From positions 76,092,501-76,156,500 of the forward strand of contig CM043698.1 of NCBI GenBank assembly GCA_023935145.1: DNA of 64,000 nucleotides, in the 5' to 3' direction. Of this stretch, positions 20,885-31,310 are shown one piece after another. Source of the DNA: Bretschneidera sinensis (taxonomy: Eukaryota > Streptophyta > Magnoliopsida > Brassicales > Akaniaceae). A model generated the notes under the pieces. The model made no database searches and had not been told where the DNA came from. It saw only the letters and a program-made list of their open reading frames with translations. The position numbers were made by a program, and so were the translations under genes. How positions within the stretch are numbered: the stretch's first letter is position 1; every line of letters starts with the position of its first letter.

Positions 20885-21426
20885 ATGAATGAAGTTGCTA
20901 AAACAAGGTTTGAGTGTAGCCAAAAGGAAGGAAGTGACCCTTCATCTTCTCCCAATCTGTGATCTTGGCCTTGCCCTGTCGGTCACGTGAGCACCTCAAC
21001 TGCTCCCACCACGCAGATGCTCTGCCCTTTAGTTTGATGGCGACCAGTTCACTTGACACGATTTGGGACTTCCTTATACTCGAAAATACGCTCCACTTCA
21101 TTCAACCAATTAACGAATCCCCTGGCCTGTAATGTACTAGAAAACTCGGGCAGATCTACTCTGAAACTGAGGTCTCCATAACGTTCTTCCCGACCATGGT
21201 GCTCCCAGAATCGAGCAAGATTGTGATGTGGGTTTTCGAAACTGGAATCGGAATCGTGATCTTCAATATCACGATCACCGAAATTTTGCGCCACTAAACG
21301 CTGGGTTAACTCTGCAACTTGCCGCTTTAAATCCTCAATTATCTCATCCTGAACATTACGATCATGGCATGGGGCTTCCTCGTTCGGAACCTGCCCGCGA
21401 TGACCACGACTACGACCACCAGCCAT
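20885..21426 (-). pseudogene. Gypsy gag N-terminal region
   Basis: Begins at ATG 21426 with MAGGRSRGHRGQVPNEE, a short distance from the primer site. A coiled-coil-like segment (IIEDLKRQVAELTQRLV) precedes the capsid-like part: YGDLSFRVDLPEFSSTLQAR, WLNEVERIFEYKEV, KLKGRASAWWEQLRCSRDRQ. A frameshift near 21050 splits gag into two frames, and a stop interrupts the link to the zinc knuckle. Confidence 0.85.
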
Positions 21427-21462
21427 GGTACTGATGAAATCTTGCCCTAGGAAAACGCTGAA

Positions 21463-21476
21463 GCTCTGATACCAAC
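21463..21476 (-). other. Primer-binding site for initiator Met tRNA
   Basis: The reverse complement reads TTGGTATCAGAGC, one base inside the 5' (right) LTR. TGGTATCAGAGC is the standard plant LTR element primer site complementary to the 3' end of tRNA-iMet. Confidence 0.92.
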
Positions 21477-21990
21477 TGACACCGGGCAGAATATTCTGCT
21501 GGCTAGTCGAATAGATAGTTCACAAAGAGTAACACAAGAAAAAACCCTAAATAATATAGTGAAACAACCCTAATGTTTTATTTAAAATTATGCAAATACA
21601 ATAATGCCGTTTACTAAACCCTAAAACCTTATTTATAAGGTCAAGCTAAAATACTAAAATAGGAATTAAATTAAAGCCGAATTTAAAGTAATTGCAAAAA
21701 AATAAAAAGTTTCCTAAACTGAAAACTGCCAAATTAAGGGCCTAAATGTCGTTTTTTGGCTTAAAAACGACGATGCTCAAGGCTAAACTTAAGTTTTGCC
21801 CGGAATCCCGTTGCCAATCAGACTAGGGTATTTGGGACCCGTTCCGAGCCCGTGGCGCGCTAAACGATGTAAACCGCTTTAGGTAGTCCGCTTGCCATCT
21901 TTGTACTGATTTGCCAACTCAAGGTATCTTAGTGCGAACAACGTGCTGTCTGACAACTTAGCATCATCTTACTCAGATCCTCTTGCATCA
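21477..21990 (-). repeat. 5' LTR (right) of the gypsy derivative
   Basis: 514 bp, starting TGACACCGGG and ending TTGCATCA in plus orientation. It is flanked on the right by ACATC (21991-21995). Confidence 0.9.
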
Positions 21991-22285
21991 ACATCCCTCA
22001 TTATCTAAAGAGAGAGACAAGGTTCTTGGGTGGTACAAATGTGCGTGTCTTCCTTAACTGTGATTATACATCTGACCATTGGCGAGTTAGAAGCACAAAG
22101 AACTAGAGAAAAGTCCAAAAATGAGAGGATTTTGGGTCAAACTAGTAGAAAGTCGAATCTGCTATGTAAATCTTTATTTAAGATAGAATGAATCATTCTT
22201 GTTTACTAAAATCAAAGTTGGATAGGAGTTAAGACCATCTTTATCCAAATAAGGAAAACAAACATATAAGGGTAATTTTATCAAA
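21991..22285. other. Unit C tail, right of the gypsy insertion
   Basis: Starts with the right ACATC duplication and continues the unit (AAAGAGAGAGACAAGGTTCTTGGG) as in 13395 and 24865. No gene is seen. Confidence 0.7.
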
Positions 22286-22289
22286 TAAT

Positions 22290-22990
22290 AAAAAATATTA
22301 TGGCCTCTAGCAATCTTGTCACTCTATATACACCAAAGATATATCTAGCAATATTACTAAAAATGACAAAAAAAATATCTTTATGTTATATTTTCTTCCC
22401 TTAACAATTTGCACTCTGACAATATTGTCAACCTATGTCAACCTATATACACCCAATATATATCTAGCAAAATTACTAAAATGGCAAAAATATCTTTATT
22501 TTACATTTTATTGCATTTTCTAGTTTACCAATTTTCAAATAATATTGTTACTAAAAAGGACAAAAAAAATTATTTTTCACTTTCTTTTCTTAACAATTTA
22601 CACTATGACAATATTGTCACCCTATATACACCCAAGATATATATAGAAATATTACTAAAAATTATAAAAAAAAATTATTTTACATTTTCTTCCCTTTTCT
22701 AGTTTATCAATTTTCAAATAATATTACTTTTAAAACAGACTAAAAATATATTTATTTTACATTTTCTTCCATTAACAATTTGCACTCTGACAATATTGTC
22801 ACCCTATATACACCCAAGATATATCTGGAAATGTTACTAAAAATGAAAAAAAAATATATCTTTATTTTAAATTTTCTTCCCTTTTCTAGTTTATCAATTT
22901 CAAATAATATTGCTACTAAAAATGGCAAAAAAAATCGTAATTTTACATTTTTTCCCTTTTCTAGTTTATCAATTTTCAAATAATATTGCT
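22290..22990. repeat. AT-rich ~180-bp satellite block, unit D
   Basis: Same family, with CAATATTGTCACC landmarks at ~22611 and ~22793 and a local duplication CAACCTATGTCAACCTATAT at ~22427. Confidence 0.85.
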
Positions 22991-23059
22991 ATATATATAT
23001 ATTTGTATGAAAGATATTATAAAATAATGCTTTGATAAAGTCTGCATCCTTAAATTAAT

Positions 23060-23530
23060 TTGATAGTATTAAAATACCGAGTTTATAACTTGTTTTGCTA
23101 CCGTGCAAGAGGTAGTATAGCTTAAGAGGGTTTTAGAAAAACCTGAGAGTTGTCGCTAATATATTGGATTTAATAACAATCAACTTTGATAGTCAAGTTG
23201 ATAGTGTTTAGATGTGGGATTCTTAATATCTTGGTGGGGAAAAGTACATTGATTATAAGAATAACTTTCATTGGAGACAATATGGATTAAAAGAATGTGA
23301 TCCTACGGTACATATTTGCGTAATAGATAATTGAGCTAAATTTATCCCTAGAGAATGGTTGTCTTACATTGAAATCTCTAAGTATGTGTGTTGGTTAAAT
23401 AAATATCTATGTGCTGGTCTATTATTGAACTTGGTGTTCATTTCATGTATTTTTTGGGCATGCTAGTTGTCTTATACATGTTGACCCTGGCATAAACACA
23501 CACATATGAAAGTATGTCACTAGAAAAAAA
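23060..23530 (+). pseudogene. Decayed copia RNaseH remnant, unit D, fused to the satellite flank
   Basis: The satellite flank (TTGATAGTATTAAAATACCGAG) passes at ~23080 directly into TTTATAACTTGTTTTGCTACCG, the RNaseH remnant. The TATA box, both peptide exons, the spacer, the bisphosphatase piece and the RT part are all missing. Afterwards it matches unit C closely. Confidence 0.75.
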
Positions 23531-25189
23531 GGTTAGTTCTCTCACATGAACGATCACTTTACGCGTTGAGATAGCGAGTTGGGATGAGACTTAGTATACT
23601 GTTTTAAGGCACTCATGAGAGCGAGCCAACTATATAGTGAATGTGAATTCATAATAAGTATACATTGTTACAACTCTCCTTGACTAGAGTCAAGATGATG
23701 TCTTGAGTCAAAGCTTAAAGCTTAGACCGATCATGATCATCCCACAATCATGTAAACCTGAATGGAAGTCGGATGCGAGTACTTGTTTAAGCACTTAAAA
23801 GAGCAAGCTAATAAAGGACTCGAGCTAGGTGCATGAGAGCATGAATGTCTTGATTGTGATTAAGTTAAGATCCGTAAAGTGGTATACAGCTTTTAAAAAA
23901 AGATATGCACTCTAATTGATAAAGAGTAAACCGCTGTAACATGTACTTCATACTACATGTGCCTAGTACGACCTTATAGGAAAGTGAGTGAGTGAATCCC
24001 AATGTCCTCACTGTGTGAGACCCTAGATGTTTATGTAAATTAAAAGCCCCAATTAGTGCCCTATGTGACTTTTGACAATGTTTTCAAGGGGACAAGTTAA
24101 TGTTTGCTACTTTAGCATGCTTTTGAAAACGATAAATAATTAGCCTTATGGGGCATGTCTAGGAAAGCAATTAGTATGAAACAGAGAGAGGCATGAGTGC
24201 AGAAAAAAGACTGTTTCATTTACATCCATAACATGTGTTCACATGTCGACCAATTACGTCGCTTTGTTAAAGCTTGAACATAATTGTGGATACATGGTAG
24301 GACAGTAAGTCTAGTATAGACTTAGAGGGCATATGTATGATAAGACTGATATAATAAAATAAGTATAGGGCACAATGAGACACTTTTCTAATTCAATTTT
24401 TATTTAATGTTGAAGTTGCTATGTATTCCTAACAGGTGCATAGTATTGTACTCCCAACTGTAGGTATGCTCACAGGTCACATGACCCATTTTCCTCTATA
24501 AATTTCTCTAAAAGAAATTGATATTGAGGGTTCTCTTTGTCTCTATTAGGTGATGTTGGGCTCATCATGTGCGAGTAGAAGATGTTAGAAATCAGAGTCG
24601 AGTCGGGTGCTCATGATGGGTTGCCTAAATTGCCTAAGATCTATTAGGATTTGAAATGAGTAAAATGTACGAATGGTTTTGGAGAAGTTAAGAAACTTCT
24701 CCTAACTCCCCTTCACCAACACCTCCTTATTTCCAAATAGGACAAGTTGCTAAAATGTTTGTCCTGTATAAAAAAAAAAGTAGGTTTGGAAAATGTGAAA
24801 AAGGGGCATAATTAAAGCTTGTTATACAACAACACTATTCTAGAGAGAACACATCCATCATTTCCTAAAGAGAGAGACAAGGTTCTTGGGCAGTGGAAGC
24901 GTGCATGTCTTCTTTAATTATGTATACATGTCTTCTTTAATTATGATTATACATCTCATCATTGGCGAGTTAGAAGTGTAAAGAACCAGAAAAGAGTCCA
25001 AATACGAGAAGATTTCGGGTTGAACCGATAAAAAATCGAATCCGCTACGTAAATCTTTGTTTAAGATAGAATGAATCATTCTTTTTTACTAAAATCAAAG
25101 TTGGATAGGAGTTAAGAGTATGCTTATCCAAATAAGGAAAACAAACATATAAGGGTAATTTTATCAAATAATAGAAAATATTCTGGCCT
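23531..25189. other. Conserved unit tail, unit D
   Basis: Full-length tail without the gypsy insertion, including the empty insertion site at ~24846 (GAGAACACATCCATCATTTCC). It has a short local duplication of CATGTCTTCTTTAATTATG at ~24903-24945. No gene is seen. Confidence 0.55.
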
Positions 25190-25248
25190 CTGACAATCTT
25201 GTCACCCTATATACACCAAAGATATATCTAGAAATATTACTAAAAATG

Positions 25249-25304
<56 letters not shown>

Positions 25305-25720
25305 CATTTTCTTCCCTTAACAATTTGCACTCAATATTATCACCCTATATACACCCAATATATATCTAGCAATATTTCTAAAAATGACAAAAATAAACTT
25401 ATTTTACATTTTCTTTTCTTAATAATTTGCACTTGGACAATATTGTCACTATATACACCCAAGATATATCTTGCAATGTTATTAAAATGACAAAAATAAC
25501 TTTATTTTACATTTTCTTCATTTTTCTAGTTTATCAATTTTCAAATAATATTGCTACTAAAAATGACAAAAAAATATCTTTATTTTACATTTTCTTCCTT
25601 TAACAATTTGGACTATGCCAATATTGTCACCCTATATACACCCAAGATATATATAGCAATATTACTAAAAATGATATTTTCTTCTCTTTTCTAGTTTATC
25701 AATTTTCAAATAATATTGTT
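25190..25720. repeat. AT-rich ~180-bp satellite block, unit E
   Basis: Same family, interrupted by a long (AT)n run at ~25254-25302. Confidence 0.85.
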
Positions 25721-25907
25721 ATATATATATGATATTATAAAATCATGCTTCGACAAAATCTACATCCTTATATTAATTTGATACTATTAATATACCAAGT
25801 CTTTTTTTTTTTTTTTTGGGTTTCTCAAGACTTAAAATCCTAATATATCTATAAAGTCCAAGTGAGCTCAACTTTTAAAATTCAAATCAAGTACTTAGGT
25901 CTCAACC

Positions 25908-25962
25908 ATGGAAACTTCATTCACACTGACTTGTTTGGTTGTTCTCATGCTTACATAATGTT

Positions 25963-26043
<81 letters not shown>

Positions 26044-26591
26044 CCGATTTAGTCAGGCAGGTCCACATATAATTCTAAAGAAATTTATTGGTTGTTTGGA
26101 GTAAAAAAACTCCTTTTAATACTTTTTCATATAACTTGTCAATCTCTGATATAAGTGAGATATTTGTTTCTTTGTAATGATTGAATTTTCAAAAATTTAG
26201 TTGGTGATTTTTAAGCCACGACAAATTTAGTTTTCTTTCATCATATGCATAACACAGGTCCCTACTAGTATATGTATTATGCATTTTTGCACATACATAT
26301 GTACATACACTGTGGTACTTGTTAGTATATTGTTAAGTTATAATTATTATTCATAAATAGCTAATGTAACAGTGGTGGCTGTTAAGTGTACTATTCTCAA
26401 CTCTGCCGAAAATTGAAGGCAGAAAGATGATTCATTGTTCTTTTGATGAAGACTGTAAACGACCTTGTGAACCTTCACCTATGTTTATTGTGCTCACCCT
26501 CAAGGTATTTGTCATGCATGCCTGCAAAAAATCTCAATTGAAGCCAATCTCGATCCAATTCGCCTTTTTTTGGGTGCAATCATGCAACGTA
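25908..26591 (+). pseudogene. Defensin-like peptide gene, copy E (stop, frameshift, truncated flank)
   Basis: Exon 1 (from 25908) reads METSFTLTCLVVLMLT and then TAA where other copies have TCA or CCA just before the predicted donor. The CT/AT microsatellite follows. In exon 2 the acceptor is changed to TTAAG (AG 26385-26386). The cysteine frame begins CSFDEDCKRPCEPSP but loses one base in the TATTGCTTATTG segment (TATGTTTATTG here), so the fourth and later cysteines are out of frame. A copia LTR starts at 26592, about 60 bp past the end of the exon, and removes the rest of the unit. TATA box at 25850-25856. Confidence 0.72.
25968..26042. repeat. (CT)n and (AT)n microsatellite in the intron of copy E
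   Basis: The longest CT run of the array, followed by an AT run. Confidence 0.95.
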
Positions 26592-27572
26592 TGTGTGGGA
26601 AATCACCTTGACAAGATGCCCAAGTGGTGATCTTCCAAACACCAAAGTCTAGAATGACTTGTAAAGATTTGGAATCGAAAACAGGAATAGAAATCAAAGA
26701 AAGAAAGAAAACAAGTGATTTGTTATCGAGGTTCGGCAATAACTTACGTCCTCGTGAGTTCTTCTGAACTCTCTGCACTAAACCAATGGTTCTTTACAAT
26801 CTAGCAACCCTTTTCAAGAAACCTCAAGTTCTTGAAGAAACCAAGAAGAGAAGAAAGAAGATTATAAGAACTATTACAATGCTCTTTATCTAATCTATAC
26901 TCCTCTCTCTTTACAACCAGCCTTACTACAATGAGTCCCTATTGTGTTTTGTGTCTTTCCACTCTCACACAATTCTCTCTTATATGTCTATCACTCTTAA
27001 CAATGGATCTCAAATTATGTCACAATGTTCATGAGAATAAAGCTAGATGATCTTTTATATAGTGCACCGACTTCTTGTCCAATCTGGAGAGTTAATCTCC
27101 ACCCTTAGATCTTGATGACCACTCAACCATGGCCCTCCATAAATCCAAAGTGATGCTGTGCATTTTAACCTTGCACCCATGCACTTAGCAAGAGGCTAAA
27201 TCAAGTGGAATATGTGTGCTTCAGTGTGCCTAGCGCTTAGGCACTGAACAAGGCATGCTGCGGCGTTAGGTAAAACACCCTTTTCACCACTTTCTGGGCG
27301 CTGCGGCCTTGGTGAGGGAGAGGTGCGGCACTGGCCTTCCTCCAACACCTCCCTTGCTGGGTGCTACAGCCTGGGAGGAGGAGGGCTACAGCGCACACTG
27401 AAGCTGGACCCCTCACAACTGTGCGCACTTCTTTGCCTTGCTGAATGGAGGTGCGCACACACACCTAAAGTGATGCGCACACTTGTGTGCACTCTTTTAA
27501 CATGCTAAAATTTATTCTTCCAACCTTGGTTTAGACCTTAAACCATATTTAGACCTTAGAAAAATATCAACA
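26592..27572 (-). repeat. 3' LTR of the copia element
   Basis: About 981 bp with TG...CA ends (TGTGTGGGAAATCACC ... AAATATCAACA). The next bases inside, ATCTCTACCTTTG, are a purine tract on the coding strand (GGTAGAGAT), as expected for the PPT beside a 3' LTR. The partner LTR is absent, so the left edge rests on the break of homology with unit E and the TG. Confidence 0.7.
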
Positions 27573-27585
27573 ATCTCTACCTTTG
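27573..27585 (-). other. Polypurine tract of the copia element
   Basis: On the coding strand AAAGGTAGAGAT directly abuts TGTTGATATT, the start of the 3' LTR. Confidence 0.6.
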
Positions 27586-27652
27586 TCTAAGTGTGTAAAC
27601 CCAAACCATTGTGCAGAGAACTTTAGGATCCAAACTCATCTTGAGTCATCAA

Positions 27653-29011
27653 TCAACCGACTCCAATCCTAAGTAGTACAAGGCAATGATTAAACTTACA
27701 TAGAGGTAGAACTTTAGTACTTAAATCCGCAAGGTTTTCTTCTGTGGCTTCCTTGTCCACATAGATGCATCCTTTCGTAACATTTTCCCGAATGAAATGG
27801 TATCGAACATCTATGTGCTTTGTCCTCTCATGGAACACCAGATTCTTACATAAGTGCAATGCACTTTGGCTATCCAAATACACCACAAACTGCTCTTCCA
27901 GGACCTTCAACTCTTCCAACAGCCCTTTGCACTACATAGCCTCCTTAATGGCTTTCGTAGCCGCTATGTACTCAACCTTGGTTGTTGAGAGTGCTACCAC
28001 AGGCTGCAACTGAGCCTTTTAACTTACACAACATCGGTTTAAGTTGAAGAAGTAGGAGGTAATCGATCTCCTTTTATCCCGATCTGCTCCATAGTCCGAA
28101 TCCGCAAAACCCTCAAGGTAGATGGACTTACTCCTCTTCTCATAAACCAGCCCTACTTTTGGGCTTCCCTTCAAGTACCTCAGCAACCACTTCATCCCCA
28201 GCCAATGCTCCTTTCCAGGATTACTCATTAACTTGTTGAGAACACTTATTGCACGAGCAATATCAGGTCTAGTGCTTACCATGGCGAACATAACAGAACC
28301 AACCGCACTAAAGTAAAGGACCTTTTCCATTTCCTTCTTCTCGGCCTCCGATCTCGGACATTGATCGCTGGAGAACTTGAAATGACCAGCAAGAGGAACC
28401 TTTACTGGTTTGCTATCTTCCATAGAGAACTTAGATATCATCTTCTCTATGTAGGAAGTTTGAGAGATCTTCAATATGTTTTTCTCCCTTTCTCGGATGA
28501 TACACATCCTAAGGATCTTCTGTGCATGGTCAAGATCCTTCATCTCAAACTCCTCACTGAGTTGAGCCTTTAATTTTCTCATCCTCTCTATGCTGCTCCC
28601 AACCAGCAACATATCATCAATATAGATGAGGATGATCACCACTTCTTCAACCTTCGACCCCTTATAGTACAAGCACGAATCATAGTAGCTCTTCATGAAA
28701 CCCAAACTGATTACAAAGGAATCAAACCTCTTATTCCATTGCCGAGGTGATTGCTTTAGGCCATAAAGAGATTTCTTCAATTTGCATACCAACTCTCCCT
28801 GCCTTTCTTCCTCATAGCCTTCGGGTGGCCTCATGTAAATGGTCTCATCGAGCTCTCCATGTAAGAACGTTGTCTTCACATCCATTTGCTCGATTTCCCA
28901 ATCAAATTGGACCACAAATGCTAACACTATCCATATCGTCTTGTACTTCACAATTGGTGAGAAGATTTCAGTGAAATCTATGCCTTCTTTTTGTGTGAAC
29001 CCCTTTGCCAC
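27653..29011 (-). pseudogene. Copia reverse transcriptase and RNaseH
   Basis: A 330-codon frame (28019-29011) reads AKGFTQKEGIDFTEIFSPIV at its start, then the RT core with MDVKTTFLHGELDETIYMRP, and the catalytic box in LIYIDDMLLVG. The thumb region PDIARAISVLNKLMSNPGKEH and the RNaseH start EGFADSDYGADRDKRRS follow. A frame break at ~28015 separates the RNaseH end (27653-27919), which has YLDSQSALHLCKN and KHIDVRYHFIRENV. Most catalytic motifs are readable, but the polyprotein is broken and has lost gag and protease. Confidence 0.88.
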
Positions 29012-29324
29012 CAGCCTAGCTTTATACCGGACTTCATCTCCTGGAGTATTCCCTTCTTTGATGTTGTAGATTCATCTACAGTCCACAACTCTCTGTTTTT
29101 CTGGTTTGGGCACCAACTCCCAAGAGTTGTTCTTCATCAAAGAATTCATTTTTTCCTCCATAGCCAGCTGCTACTTTGACGAATCCTTACACCCCATGGT
29201 ATCCGTGTAAGTTTCTGGTTCAACCTCTCCTTCTATCCAAGGAGCTACTACATTAGCATCCGCAAACCCATATCTCAAAGGTGGTCTCACCACCCTCCTT
29301 TCTCGGTCCCTTGTGAGCTGGTAG
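29012..29324 (-). pseudogene. Degraded integrase-RT linker of the copia element
   Basis: On the minus strand, broken frames include an SLMKNNSWELVPKPEKQRVV-like stretch, the known start of copia RT, with stops. The DDE part of integrase after the second aspartate is largely missing between here and 29325. Confidence 0.6.
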
Positions 29325-30083
29325 TCATTCTGACTTACTGCACCAACTTTTTCTATGTCTTAGAATGCCATTTAACTCATAGAATTTTTCAAAATCCTTA
29401 TTGCAAAATTCTAAGCAATTATCGGTTCGTAAAGCCTTAACTACCCTACCCGTTTGAGTCTCCAGCAACTTTTTCCACACAACAAATTTATTCAACGCAT
29501 CTGATTTATTTCTAAGCAAATAAACCCACACTTTTCTTGAATAATCATCAATTAAAGATAGAAAGTAAAAGTTACCTCCCTGTGTTGGTGTCCTTGCTGG
29601 TCCCCAAAGGTCCAAATGAATGTAGTCAAGAATCCCCTTAGACTTGTGCACTCCGGTGTTAAAGCTGACCCAATGTTGCTTCCCAAGAATGCAACACTCG
29701 CTGAAATCAAGTTTCTCTACTTTGTCTCCACCAAGTAGGCCATCCTTGCTAAGAACTTGCAGGCCTTTTTTGCTCATGTGTCCCAAGTGAGTGTGCCAAA
29801 GGGCTGCCTTATCCATCTCAGCCATCAAGCTTACTGCTTGATCATTGATTTTTGTCTCTCCGATCATCTCATGGAGTCCATCGTTTCTTGCTGCTTTGAT
29901 CACTACCAAAGATCCCTTGGCCACTTTGATCTTTCCTCCCTCTACTTTGCATGTGTAGCCCATGGAATCCAGCTGCCTTAATGAGATCAAATTCTTCTTC
30001 AAATCTGGAAGATACTTCACATTCCGCAGCAGCCTTGTAACTCCATGAAACATCCTCAACTGGATGTCTCCTATCCCTCTCAC
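29325..30083 (-). pseudogene. Copia GAG-pre-integrase and integrase N-terminal part
   Basis: A 252-codon frame. GAG-pre-integrase: GVTRLLRNVKYLPDLKKNLI, LWHTHLGHMSKKGLQVLSKD. The following HHCC zinc-binding part is degraded, with FSECCILGKQHWVSF. The integrase core start has DYIHLDLWGPARTPTQGG with the first catalytic Asp, YFLSLIDDYSRKVWVYLL, and ALRTDNCLEF with the second Asp. The frame ends soon after, before the catalytic Glu. Confidence 0.88.
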
Positions 30084-30159
30084 TTGGCAAGAATTGTCAT
30101 TCCCAGTTGGATAGTTCTATAAGAAAAAGTAACTCTATCTTAGAAGATGTGGATGACCA

Positions 30160-30338
30160 TGTTGAGATTTAGGTTAAGGGCAAATGGAAGGAGACAAAGA
30201 GATTGAGAAGAAATATTATAGAGTACGTTATTATTATTGATGTTATGTGAACTCAACAAACCAACGACCCTTTATATAGACATAGGGATATAAATCGTAA
30301 TAAGAATATGAAACATATTAGGAAGTATAAACTCAACA
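30160..30338 (-). repeat. Short LTR (179 bp) of another copia-type element
   Basis: Ends form a perfect 7-bp inverted pair, TGTTGAG ... CTCAACA. On the minus strand a purine tract (CTTGAGGGGGAG, 30339-30350) directly precedes it, which marks it as a 3' LTR whose body would lie to the right. The body is cut off by the CACTA terminus at 30577. A TATATAAAGGG box occurs on the minus strand near 30276. Confidence 0.7.
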
Positions 30339-30576
30339 CTCCCCCTCAAGTTGGAGCATACACATGCACTAACTTGTTATAAACAAACTCATATTAATAA
30401 CAAATTTGATCCAATTTGAAACAAATAAACTCAAACCCATAAGTTACAATAACCCATGAGAACAAGTCAGACCTCTACACTCGCGATAAACAATTAGGTC
30501 ACCATGTTGGCACCACCTAATGAGAACAAGATCTGAGAACACCAGATCAATAAGATTTTGATTTTTTTTCGTCTTG
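30339..30576 (-). mobile_element. PPT and 3' untranslated part of the short-LTR element
   Basis: Starts with the purine tract and continues with AAACAAACTCATATTAATAAC-like non-coding sequence. It ends at TCTTG just before the CACTA terminus. No coding remnant is seen. Confidence 0.5.
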
Positions 30577-30594
30577 CACTACAAGATAATTGAC
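30577..30594 (+). repeat. CACTA 5' terminal inverted repeat
   Basis: CACTACAAGATAATTGAC. The candidate 3-bp target duplication on the left would be TTG. No matching CAATT...TAGTG terminus was found elsewhere in the window. Confidence 0.85.
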
Positions 30595-30599
30595 GTTTG

Positions 30600-31010
30600 T
30601 CGGCGCTTTATTTCCAGCACTTCAGAAAAATGCCGCAATTTAATAACCGCCGGCGCTTTATTTGTGGCACTTCCTTGAAGCACCGCAATATTCGAAGAAC
30701 ATATAACGGCGCTTCAAAGCGCCCTTATATGTTAATCTTAATACATTTAGCGGTGCTTCAAAGTGCTGCAATATACTGGCAATTTAAAGGAATATGCTCA
30801 TCTGATTATTACGACACTTCAAAGCGCCGGAATATGAATTGTGTTTCCAACATATTCCGGTACTTCGAAGCGCCCGAATATGCTCGAAACCCATATCATA
30901 TGCCGGCGCTTTAAAGCGTCGGAATATGCTCCTCTGAATATTTCGGCCGGAATATGAAGTGGGCATATTTCGGCGCTTCAAAGTGCCGGTATATGATCCA
31001 TTACATATTT
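30600..31010. repeat. CACTA subterminal palindromic repeats
   Basis: At least six imperfect palindromes of the form CGGCGCTTCAAAGCGCCG: ~30707, ~30750, ~30811, ~30858, ~30904 and ~30971. Half-sites (GTCGGCGCTTTATTT and similar) lie nearer the end. Intervals are ~40-65 bp and are filled by ATATG-type spacers. In En/Spm such subterminal motifs bind the element's own TnpA; here the role is inferred. Confidence 0.85.
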
Positions 31011-31059
31011 TGCGCTGAAATATGCTAAAAATTTCTCATATATAAAGCTTGCCGCGCCA

Positions 31060-31310
31060 TTCTTCTTGTAATTATTTCACCCAAATTATTTTCCCTGCTC
31101 CACCGTGCCAACACGAAAATTTCTTTCCCTGCTCCACTGCGCCAACCCGAAATTTTTTTTTCGGCTCTACCTCCACCGCGCCGTTTCCCCCACACTCATT
31201 TTTCCTGCTCCCCTGCGCCGTTTCCCCCACACTAATTCTGCCTGTTGCTGCTTCATTTTGGCTGTCGCCCTTAGCTCCCCCGCCATGATATTTTCCGGTA
31301 AACACTTGTA
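31060..31310. repeat. C-rich imperfect direct repeats inside the CACTA 5' region
   Basis: Four related ~40-55-bp units built on CCCTGCTCCACCGTGCC and CGTTTCCCCCACACT. It probably belongs to the element's leader or promoter; open frames on both strands are composition artefacts. Confidence 0.6.

Larger units (their letters stand above)
18845..21990 (-). mobile_element. Ty3/gypsy deletion derivative, complete with two LTRs
   Basis: A 3.1-kb element inserted in the tail of unit C, coding strand minus. Both LTRs, a tRNA primer site and a 5-bp target duplication are present. The internal region keeps gag, the zinc knuckle, protease, the start of RNaseH and the C-terminal integrase tail, but the RT core, most of RNaseH and the integrase core are deleted. 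It is therefore a non-autonomous relic. A related element with a larger deletion is at ~53400-56194. Frames in gag-pro are broken in several places. Confidence 0.9.
26592..30115 (-). mobile_element. Ty1/copia element, 5' truncated, with 3' LTR
   Basis: The coding strand is minus. From right to left it shows GAG-pre-integrase, the integrase start, a degraded zone, RT, RNaseH, a polypurine tract and the 3' LTR. Gag, the protease and the 5' LTR are missing; the right end stops at ~30115 against other repeat sequence. It is inserted just downstream of exon 2 of peptide copy E. Confidence 0.85.

Noticed and set aside
27237..27508. Frames on both strands in the GC-richer part of the copia LTR
   Set aside because: They lie fully inside the LTR; no known protein pattern.
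30597..30981. Frames over the CACTA subterminal repeats
   Set aside because: They follow from the palindromic repeats, which read similarly on both strands.
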